A stretch of DNA of 64,000 nt, taken from the NCBI RefSeq assembly GCF_000004195.4, contig NC_030678.2, forward strand, positions 135,347,047 to 135,411,046, in the 5' to 3' direction. The notes beneath the pieces are model-generated. The model saw only the letters and a program-made list of their open reading frames with translations. It was not told the DNA's origin and did no database searches. Source of the DNA: Xenopus tropicalis. Its lineage: Eukaryota > Chordata > Amphibia > Anura > Pipidae. Below, one piece after another: positions 47,646-64,000 of the stretch (position 1 is its first letter; each line of letters opens with the position of its first letter). A program made the position numbers and the translations under genes.

Positions 47646-48212
47646 AGGTATATTATCCAGAATGCTTGGGACATGGGGTTTTCTGAATAAAGCTGGCCAT
47701 ACACGTGGCGATCGCACAAAACATCGTCAGATCCGCCACACACAGTCAGGGCTGAAACAGCAGATAAGGAGGTAGAAACAATAGGATTTCTACCTCCTTC
47801 TGCCGATTCAGCCCTGACAACAGATTTTGGTCAGGTGCCTTCTATGGCGCCCGATCAAAATTTTCTAACCTGGCCGATCGGCGAGTCGTCTGATATCAGC
47901 AGCTTCCTGCGATATCGGTCGACTCGCCGACATGCCATACACGCACCGAATATCATACGAAACGAGGTTTCGTACGATAGTATCGGTGCATGTATGGCCA
48001 GCTTTAGTGATCTCTCTGTAATTTGGCTCTCCAAACTAAATCTACTAAAACCATTTAAACATTAAATAAACCCAATGGGACTGTTTTGTCTCCAATAAGG
48101 ATTATATTAAGTACAAGGTACTGTTTTACTATTTCAGAAAAAAAGGAAATTCATTTTAAAAATTGAAATGACAGTATTTGGTTATAACTCAATGGGAGAT
48201 GGCCTTCCCTTA
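47646..48212. repeat. MITE family A, split by a family C MITE
   Basis: ACAGGTATATTATCCAGAATGC to TTTTCTGAA (47687), then after the insertion GTGATCTCTCTGTAATTTGG to GATGGCCTTCCCTTA. The pieces follow each other as in intact copies. Confidence 0.7.
47688..48006. repeat. MITE family C, reverse copy
   Basis: TAAAGCTGGCCATACACGTG to TGTATGGCCAGCTTTA. Interior blocks (TCAGGGCTGAAACAGCAGAT, ATTTTCTAACCTGGCCGATC, GATATCGGTCGACTCGCCG) are the reverse complement of those in 41504-41785. It keeps a terminal foldback (CGAAACGAGGTTTCG) that the other copy lacks. Confidence 0.82.
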
Positions 48213-48245
48213 GGAGTTAAAAATGACTGGGGGGGGGGGCAACTC

Positions 48246-48541
48246 AGCGATTGTAGTCGCTTACCTTATACCCCTGTTAGGAGAGAACTGCACTAGCTCG
48301 CGGTAGCTGCCAGGGAGCCATCCTCTTCCGTCTGTCTTCATTCTTCTGAATCCCAGGGCCGGTGTATGCGCAGTAGGGTGAAAATGACGACTTTCTTGTT
48401 TCGCTTTATTGTGCACGCACAAACAGCGCGAAGACAGAAGACAGGAGAGGATTGCTCCCTTGCACCTACCCCGGGCTGGTACGTTTTTCTCCTAACAGGA
48501 GCACCAGCCCGGGGTATAAGGTAAGCGATTACAATCACTGA
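48246..48541. repeat. Foldback MITE (TCGCTTACCTTATACCCC ends)
   Basis: CAGCGATTGTAGTCGCTTAC..CTTATACCCC at the left and GGGGTATAAGGTAAGCGATT..ACAATCACTG at the right are long inverted ends; the GGGCTGG/CCAGCCC pair adds an inner stem on the right. A run of ten G precedes it. CpG content is high. Confidence 0.7.
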
Positions 48542-48545
48542 GGGT

Positions 48546-49681
48546 GCCTAACATTTAAACATTAAGATAAACAATTTTGCTAATAGAAAATATATTCAGG
48601 TGCTAAGGTCACACTCTCCCCCCAACAAACACAAATATAAAGCATATATAGACATTGGACACTAAAAAGAGCCATACAAAGGTGGTATTGCAGTTAAAAA
48701 GTTGTATAGAAGATTATTGTGTAACAGCAATTTAACATTCACAAAACATATATACAACATCTCCCAAAATATCAAACATATACCTACCACCCTTGACAAA
48801 GGCGTTTAAGCCCTTAATTTTTTTGCTGTTCATTGTCGGGTGGTATGTATCTGTCTGATCATATTGTGTATATGTATTGTGTATATGTTTTGTGAATGTT
48901 GAATAGGCTCCCCCCAATGATTTTTACCTTTCCTTCTCCTTTAATCTGGCAGTTTCTGTATGACCAGTTTCCAGTTAACGGATCCATAACCTGTACAATA
49001 GTCAGAATAACAAAAGCATTTGGATACATTTGCTGTCATGTTTGTCAAATGTTAGCCACAATGCACAGACCTTTGGTATAACTGACCATACCTTTATAGA
49101 CCAATCAGCCCAATCCATGATTCCAAAATGACTTCAAAGGGGGCCCAAACCAAGATTTATCCTCAGCCAATTCATTTGAAAGCAATTATATTTCCATGTT
49201 TGTTGGTGTGTGGCCACCTATATATAAAGCCAGTATGCCAATGGTGTTTTAGTTAAGCCTGAAACAAAGGGGCCTTATAGATTGTGCTCTGTTCCGTTCC
49301 ACTAAGCACACACCACCTGCTGAATTGTGGCCTGCATTTCTAATGGTGAAGAGTAGGGAAGCTGCAGTATAAATGCAGGTATCTGTTTCTGACACAAACT
49401 TATGCTGGCGCTTTTTTTGTTCCGATTTAGGTGTTTATGCTGCCAAAATCCTGTGTTCATTGTTACAGAAAGAAGAATGCATTCCGATACCAATGAGCAC
49501 GTTGCTATGGTAGATTACACCTTAGCCTAAACACAGGGGGGCAAAATGTTGATCTCTCAACATGCTCACAAATATATGGTGGGCTTTTGTGACATCTGCT
49601 GGAATGATTTGGTACTGCTGTGCCTGTATCATGACCAGAGCCCAGTCATAATGAACCATTGTCAAAATGTACAAATTAGGC
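48546..49681. other. Non-coding stretch with a weak inverted pair
   Basis: AACATTCACAAAACATATATAC (48735) is matched in reverse by GTATATGTTTTGTGAATGTT (48880), suggesting a decayed foldback element of about 170 bp. Nothing else recognised. Confidence 0.4.
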
Positions 49682-50222
49682 TTAAAGGAATACTGTTATG
49701 GGAAAACATGTTTTGTTTTTTTTAAAATACATCAGATAATAGAGCTTCTTCAGCAGAATCCTGCATTGAAATCCTTTTTATACAAACGCAAACAGATTTT
49801 TTTTATTTTTAATTTTGAAATTTCACATGGGGCTAGCCATATTCTTCATTTCCCAGGGTGCCACAGCAATGTGACCTGTGCTCTGATAAACTTCAGTCAC
49901 ACTTTACTGCTGAGCTGCAAGTTGGAGTGATATTCCCCTCCCCACAGCCAATCAGCAGAACAATGGGAAGGGAGCAAGATAGCAGCTCCTACTAGATATC
50001 AGAATAGCACTCAATAGTAAGAAATCCAAATCCAGCTTGGGACTCCTCCAACATAGGTTATCTGAAAGCAGTTCTAATATGTAGTGCTGGCTCCTTCTGA
50101 AAGCTCAGACTCAGGCATTATGCACAGAGATGGCGCCTAAACACCAATATTACAACTAAAAAAATACACTTGTTGGTTTAAGAATAAAATGTTAAATTGT
50201 AGGGTGAATTATTTGCATGTAG
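49682..50222. repeat. TTAA MITE, relative of 33855-35113, right end lost
   Basis: Starts TTAAAGGAATACTGTTATGG and contains in reverse the landmarks of the 33855 element (CCTGTGCTCTGATAAACTTC, GAACAATGGGAAGGGAGCAA, ATGGCGCC). It ends before the expected TTAA. It shows the uninterrupted arrangement. Confidence 0.75.
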
Positions 50223-52016
50223 ATACATAGACACATAGATAAAGGCTAACTTTAGCCATAATACTGTCTGGCTCAGTCTAAATAAAACTGGTGTAATGTG
50301 CTTTACTGACACCTGTTGGAATGAAAAAATGCTGCAGGACTGATTTATTTTATTTTAATGTTTTTTTTATCATTGATTAAAATGTGTATCAAATGGATTA
50401 ACTTTTTTTATGTCTTGTATAGCAACAAGGCAGATTATTATCATAGGTGTTATAGCGCAGTTCTTGCATTTGGCAGCTCCCAGCAAGAATGGTGAGAGTT
50501 AGTAAGCCACAGGTTTGACATCAAAGGGTTCATACACTAAAATAATACTGGACATGTTATAATATTACTCTTGTATTTTTTGATTTTGTCCAATACCAAA
50601 TTTTCCAAAAAAAATAAAATATATATATATTTATTTATATAGACCTCCACTGACATCTAAGGTTCGGGCCAAGAGCCAAAGAATCTGATAAACCAATTGA
50701 CCAAAGCAGGACTTCAAATGGCTGCCTCTCCAAATGAGAAGCACTTTGCGTATCTTTAGCAGAGCACAGGATTGTGAGTGGCACCACCAAGAACTTTCTA
50801 TTCTAGCTGCAGCATCTGACTAAACACTAAAATCAGAATGTACAGTGTAATGCCTGATGTTTGGCAGCAGCAAGAGCTTTCAGCAAGCTGCAAGTTCTGG
50901 ACTGGCAATTTGGGGATTCTGGAAAATGCCAGAGGGGTTGTTGTAAGATGCCATACACAGTTACTATTTATTGGGCTGGTGGGGGGGGCTTGAAAAGCCA
51001 GAGCCTATTTATAATCAGTGATGTAACAACTCTGCGCAAAAAAATCTTCATAAGGGCCTGTCGCAGAGTAGCAAACCTACCCTGCACGCTTCTCGCCTCC
51101 CCCCCTCTCCCTGTGCTGATGCGTATACCCACCTTGACACGTCCCCGCAGACCTATTTTCATTTAAATCCCCACTCCCTCCTTCTTTCCTACCTGAGAGC
51201 TGGTGGTGAGCAGAGATTTGAATGCAGCATTGGAGGAAGCCGACCCCCACAGTCTGGTCCTCCCTGTCCCTGGCCCCGCCCCTCCCACACTTGGGGTCTG
51301 CTACCTCTATTGTTACACCACTGTTTATATTGCTGGCACAACTGTGTCACATATTGCTGGGAGTCTGGACCACTGTGTCATGAAATGCTTGTTGCCCTGT
51401 GCCATACATTGCTTTGCAACTATGTCATAAATATCTGGAAGAATGACACATTTTGTCATGAAATGCTGGAGGCGGGTGTCATATATTGCTGTGACTACTG
51501 TGTTTTATATTGCTGGGAACAGTGGTTTGGTGGTTAATTGTGATCAAGTTACTGATTGAATTTCAGTTATTTATTAGTGATGAGGAAAAGCTACAATAAA
51601 CAATGTTTTGCTTTATCCATTGATATATTGGCATCCTAAAGTGTTTTTATTAGTGTGCCAAATTTTCTGTCACCTATTGGGTAGCCTGGCAAGGTATGGG
51701 TTCCTTTAACCGGCTGGTACAAAGAAGAGATGCCACACTTGCTGTATTTATAATAAGAGTGAATGCAGCACTCTATTTTACTAGAAAATGTCAATCAAAA
51801 CCATAACAGAACAAATACAAAGAATGCCAGAACAGAACAAAGCCATACAGACACAACTTATTAACCCCTGTGATGCACCACACAGAACTGAGAGTTCAGG
51901 CCTGACTGTTGGGCACACTTTATTGTTGGTGCGCACTTATAGTAATCTATGGTGTAACATCCATGAGATCTGTAATTCGTTAATGGACATCCATCTTGTA
52001 TTCCTTGGAAGTGGCC
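50223..52016. other. Non-coding stretch with repeat fragments
   Basis: 50885-51010 is a copy of the dispersed repeat described at 38705. 51320-51530 is a decayed tandem array (see separate entry). The other frames between 50861 and 51537 are considered chance. Confidence 0.4.
51320..51530. repeat. Decayed short tandem array
   Basis: Six or seven diverged units of about 25-33 bp with the theme TGTGTCATATATTGCTGG..: TGTGTCACATATTGCTGG, TGTGTCATGAAATGCTTG, TGTGCCATACATTGCTTT, TTTGTCATGAAATGCTGG, GTGTCATATATTGCTG, TGTTTTATATTGCTGG. Confidence 0.55.
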
Positions 52017-52024
52017 TAACTATG

Positions 52025-52287
52025 CAGGGCCGGAACTAAGGGTAGGCAAAAGGGGCAGCTGCCTAGGGTGCAACGAATAGTGGGGGGGCCAGGCAGGAGC
52101 CTCCTGCCTACCCCTAGTCCTCCTTCTTTGCCATTGCCCCCGCCGCTTGTCATTAGTGGCGGGGGCAATGACCCATCGCATGGCGCACCCCCCCCCCGCG
52201 TAAGACTACGCATGCGCACCAAAGCACGGGGGGGTGTGGCGGCCGACTGGGTTGCCTAGGGCGCCCGGTCATCTTGGCCCACCCCTG
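52025..52287. repeat. hAT-type MITE (CAGGGCCGGAACTA end)
   Basis: CAGGGCCGGAACTAAGGGTA at the left; CCCACCCCTG at the right, loosely inverted. Flanks TAACTATG (52017-52024) and GAACTATG (52288-52295) match at 7 of 8, consistent with a hAT target duplication. Strongly GC-rich interior with a GCCCCCGCC/GGCGGGGGC hairpin near 52137-52170. Confidence 0.65.
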
Positions 52288-52295
52288 GAACTATG

Positions 52296-54394
52296 TATAC
52301 AGCAGACCCTGCGGTCACAGGAGGTCCAGACCACAGGGTCTGCTGTACCCCTCTCCTACTTGTAAGTTTAGCGGGGCAGTCGGGCCAGGAAGTGCAGCAC
52401 TAGAGGGCCTGGAGTGGAGGAGGGACTGATTGCGCTGTGCCCCCTTAGAAGATTTTTCTGCAGGAGGGCCCAGCATGCCCAAGTTACACCTCTGTTTCCA
52501 GGGATTGCAGTGCCCAGCATTCAGTTGCAGCTCTCCTCTTAGGTAGAACTGGGTAACTAGTTATGCAGGAGTGACCAACCCTAATGGGCACTGAAACCTG
52601 GCGCTCTAACCTACTCTGTTTAGGGAAGGGGCCTGACCAATAAAATTTCTAGTTCTTATGAAGTGATTTCCTAAGTCCCTAACTGGGCCTTAGATCTGCA
52701 ATAGCTGGAGTAAAAGCCTACTGGAACAAGAACCTAACGGCCTAAACTGCAAGGAGGGTGAAGTCCTTCCCTTACTGGCACACTAATTGCAACCTGAAAA
52801 TTGTGCAGCCTTTCCTGCACTTTACCAGCCTTGCATCCCATGGGGTCTCTCTCTCTCCCTGCAGCCAGCCTTGTGTATGCTCTCTCCTTGTTTTATTGCC
52901 TTGGCTCCTCTTTCCCATCTCCCCTTACACAGTCACATGGAATCAGCCTTGCTGTTTCCGGATTGCCATAGGCTGCCACCTGCAGGCTGGAGATGACCTA
53001 TGCACTGTGCTTATTTGTCCGCTATTAAAATTATTATTTTAGTTGGGTTGAGGGGGTATTTACTTAGATCAGGGCTGTGCAGCTGGATTGAATTTTAATT
53101 CAATCCAGCCCTCAAATATGTTATATCAGAAATAACTGGCCTGCTACATGTGATAAGTTAAACATCACTGACTTAGATCTAAATTCCATATTATTTATAC
53201 ATTTACATTAGTGGCATTACTATAAAGGGAGCAGATTCCATGACCGCGGGTGGGGAAACAGCAAAGAGGTGTGGGGCTGTTAAGTTACACCACTGATTTT
53301 TACTTCATTTCAGGCTAATGATTGTGAATACATGAGTGATGATCTTTTTTATATTGGAAAATGGAATATCAATGGGTGAAAGAAGGGCAGTAAAGATTAA
53401 TAAAGGAATGCAGAAAAAGGAAATTCACAAAGAAAAGGTGGAGGAAGAGAGAAGGGCAATATAAGTGAATGAAGAGGGGGGGAGATGTTGAAAATGTAGA
53501 AAAGTGAAGATTAATGGTAAACATGGAAAGGGATAGAAGAGGAGAAAAAGATATATGCAGGTACACAGGAAAGCAGATGGGAAAGCAGACAGGATAGGAA
53601 CTGTGGGAAAGCACCAAAAGAAATGAGTGACATCCTAGCCAGGTGAGAAGGAGGTTACCAAAACAGAAAAGCAAGAAGGGCCGATTAATGAAAAAATTAG
53701 TATGCATATAAGTAAGGTTTGTCTGGAATTATTCCAGAAGTCCTTTACACATATGTCTAAAGAAATAAGTCCCATGTCCTGAGCTCTGAATCTGGGTTAA
53801 TACTCACAAATCCCTATGCACTGTGTGTCTCTCAGGGATAAATTACCCATATGCCATTTATTTGTATTGGTGGCCCTTCTGGGCAAATACAGATTCTGCA
53901 CCATATTACTGGCCCATTAAGGGATGGGTTATTAGGCATAAAGCACATTGAACAGTCTTGTGCCTGGGGCAGAGTGCTAAATTCCCTATGCACCATAAGG
54001 GGCAATAGGCAGTTCCCTTCAGACCTACTCTGCAGCCTGGTGAATGGCACAAAGGCAGAGGGGCCCAAGGCATCATTTCCAAACTGACAAAAACTTCAAA
54101 AATAAGCCGTGGCTTTTCAGGTACACAAAGGAGCAAACAGCCCCATAGCCCTGGCACTGAGGGCAAGGAACACAGTGGCCACAAACATAGCACTTCAGGC
54201 CATTAGCAATGTCTGTACAGCTGCTCATTGGAGAATAGCTGCACCTTGTTAAGGTGAGATTCATGTACAAGCATTGCATCTGCTGCTGTACAACTCGTAG
54301 AGCTGGACTGCCCTTATTATCATCATTGCCCATGCTTGCGCTGCTGCACTACTTTCTCTGCACCCCGGCATCGCTGGTGTATGGGGCACACATG
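52296..54394. other. Non-coding stretch upstream of prpf40b
   Basis: 52296-52380 carries the AGCAGACCCTGCGG repeat. 53375-53700 is strongly purine-rich on the + strand. 53835-54330 has overlapping frames on both strands without domains. No upstream or divergent gene was recognised. Confidence 0.4.
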
Positions 54395-54520
54395 CGAAAT
54401 ATCGCGTTGGTACTGAAAGGGTTAACTATTCGCCCCCCGCCTCTTGCAGGCGTAGCGGCCAATGAGTGCACTGCTTGTTGCAGGGGCGGTGCCAGTGATG
54501 GGTTCTCGGCTGGCGCAGAG

Positions 54521-54523
<3 letters not shown>
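54395..54523 (+). promoter_or_regulatory. prpf40b: Probable CpG-rich promoter and 5' UTR of prpf40b
   Basis: A short CpG-rich island stands out from AT-rich surroundings: GCGAAATATCGCGTTGG (about 54395), CCCCCCGCC (about 54433), GCGGCCAATGAG with a CCAAT box at 54459-54463, and a GGGGCGG GC box (54483). There is no TATA box, as usual for housekeeping splicing factors. The transcription start cannot be placed from sequence alone. Confidence 0.5.
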
Positions 54524-62184
<7,661 letters not shown>

Positions 62185-62488
62185 GTGAGTAGCTAGAAAC
62201 TTCTCCCTACATATTCCAATTTTTATATTTCTGTGGGCCATAGTCAGAGCCGCCATTTGGGGGCAGAGGGGGTACAAGTATACCGAGCTAGAAAAAATCA
62301 GCTTTGCAAGTGGGGCTCGGCCATGTCGTGAAAGCTATGTAAATTGCGTAAGTTATGTATAAAGTTATGAAAACTAGTTTAACTTACCTAGAAACTTAGG
62401 TAACTTCCGTACAAGCAAAAGACAATGTAGAGAAGCTGACAAGGGCAGGCAGGGGCAAACTCCACTGACTACCAATGAACTAAATAAC

Positions 62489-62949
62489 TTAAAGGAGAAC
62501 TATACCCCCCGGGCGCAAAAAGCACCATTAACTATTATTGGCTAGACCCCCTCACCTCTCCCTTATCACATAGTTTTAAAGTTTACAATCTGTCCCTATC
62601 GCTAACCGATAACTAAAATTGCAGAGAAGAGAAACCGTGTACCTTTCTGACATCTTACCTAGTGAAGAGTTTTCGGGTTTCTCCACATGCGCAGTTGGAG
62701 GCAGCAGGAAATCCTCTTCAAATGCGCATGCGCAAGCAGGTTAGGTTGTTGGCTGTGAGACCCGAAGAGTCTTCAGTAGGTGAGATGCCGGCGAGGTACG
62801 CGGCTGCGCTTCTCTGCAATTTTAGTTAGCGGTTAGTGATAGGGACAGATTGTAAACTTTAAAAAATATGCGATAAGGGAGAGGTGAGGGGGTCTAGCCA
62901 ATAATAGTTAAGGGTGCTTTTTGCACCCAGGTGTATAGTTCTCCTTTAA
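62489..62949. repeat. TTAA-flanked foldback MITE (AAAGGAGAACTATACCCC ends)
   Basis: TTAAAGGAGAACTATACCCC at the left, GTGTATAGTTCTCCTTTAA at the right. Arms of about 150 bp are near-complementary throughout (TAACTATTATTGGCTAGACC; CTCACCTCTCCCTTATC; AAATTGCAGAGAAG). The loop is GC-rich with GCGCATGCGC. TTAA-specific T2/Kolobok- or piggyBac-type element. Confidence 0.88.
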
Positions 62950-64000
62950 GGTAAATACCTCCCCAATGAACTGACTGACATATTAGCACATTAATTAATC
63001 ATTTTAACTATTTATATGAACTTCTTATTATAGAGTGACATCAACTGTTTATATTGGGATCTATTTGCTGAATTGTATGAGTGTCTCCTTCATGAACTTT
63101 CTACTCAGGCACATTTGGATGTTTGGTTTACATTATTTTTTTCAGATGCACAAGCAATAACTTTTTAATATAATTTGATACTGGAGATTTGATGTGTTCA
63201 TAACAGCATGTGATAGATGTAGGACCTAAAATGTCATATTTGTAAAACTTTTGTGACCTTCCATTGACTGTTTTGTCCATAATCCTGGGACAAATACAGT
63301 TACAATTTCCTAACATGCTGGGTGATTTATACATTGTGCAGGGTGTTTTCACCATTACTTTGTTGGGTAGTTCTTTGGGACATGCTAGAGGCATCTGGCT
63401 TAAACCGTATACAAGATGTAGAGCAAAGGGCACTCTGTAATTACTGCTTTTCCTTTTGCAATAAGAAGTATCTTGGCACTGTAGAGCTTCAGGGGGCCAT
63501 ATAATGGCCAAGTCTAAGAATCCCACAGATCAGTCCCTGGGCTGATGGATACAGCCCAAATGATCAGAATAGCATAACATGTGAGAATTTCAATGAATTA
63601 AATCAACACCCAGTCTTACAGAAAATATTTAAAGGTGTATTTCCCCTTTTAATTTCCAAAACTAGTGCATAGATTCAGGTGTTTTTTAGATTAATGCTGT
63701 AGCAAGATACTGATATTTAATCCAGAGCCTCCACCATTCAGCAGAACTGCCTACTTACAAACCGATGGTTGCCTATAGTAATCCAGCAGATCTCTACTCT
63801 CACTACATCCTTAGACTCCAACACAAAAGATATACAAAAATCTAATAAAAATTTAATATATAAAAAAAAATCTTTGAAACATGTTGCACTTACATTTAGT
63901 TACTTGGGGTCAGTCACATATGTACATAAGTTTGCAAGGTTGCTGTTTGATTCAGAGGAGGACTAAATGTGACGTAACTCCCGCCTAGCCCTTAGAAAAT
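62950..64000. other. prpf40b: prpf40b intron 6, no exon recognised
   Basis: No frame resembling a WW domain (W..x..GR.YY.N...W) occurs on the + strand. The minus-strand frame at 63128-63526 has no domain and is regarded as chance. Confidence 0.5.

Noticed and set aside
53369..53707. 112-codon minus-strand frame resembling a membrane protein
   Set aside because: Hydrophobic F/L/S composition results from reading the pyrimidine strand of a purine-rich tract.

Overview
The window looks like nuclear DNA of a frog, most probably Xenopus (laevis and tropicalis cannot be separated here). Reasons: a spliced vertebrate gene sits at the right end, the rest is AT-rich and almost without open frames, and the non-coding DNA is packed with miniature transposons whose ends are typical of Xenopus (TTAA-flanked AAAGGAACAGTAACACC elements, ATGGCCAGCTTTA elements, and TATCCAGAAA/GGATCCCATACCTGTA elements).

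Layout. 1-27 kb: intergenic or deep-intronic DNA with nested MITEs, LINE 3' tails, a probable solo LTR (16.3-17.2 kb), a remnant of a GIY-YIG retroelement (8.2 kb) and a 24-copy, 52-bp minisatellite inside a MITE (21.2-22.5 kb). 27.3-29.7 kb: a nearly complete Penelope-like retroelement (reverse transcriptase plus GIY-YIG endonuclease) broken by two small indels. 29.9-30.35 kb: a 210-bp almost perfect palindrome joined to a 132-bp tandem duplication. 30.4-39.6 kb: more LINE tails and MITEs, one split by a 174-bp direct-repeat insertion. 39.6-41.2 kb: a young Tc1-like transposon with long terminal inverted repeats and a transposase carrying two frameshifts. 45.8-46.4 kb: a 597-bp retroelement with a 13-bp target duplication that carries a well-formed type I hammerhead ribozyme and a degraded second copy. 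54.4-62.2 kb: CpG-rich promoter and the first coding exons of prpf40b on the + strand.

The only host gene recognised is prpf40b, a spliceosomal U1-associated WW/FF protein. Only its proline-rich N-terminal part is present; the WW and FF exons must lie beyond position 64000. Its introns hold a 47-bp minisatellite (intron 1) and an unidentified CpG-containing 0.95-kb insertion with a 14-bp target duplication and a 34-bp-arm palindrome (intron 2). The most interesting signals are the hammerhead-ribozyme element, the intron 2 insertion and the MITE-borne minisatellite.
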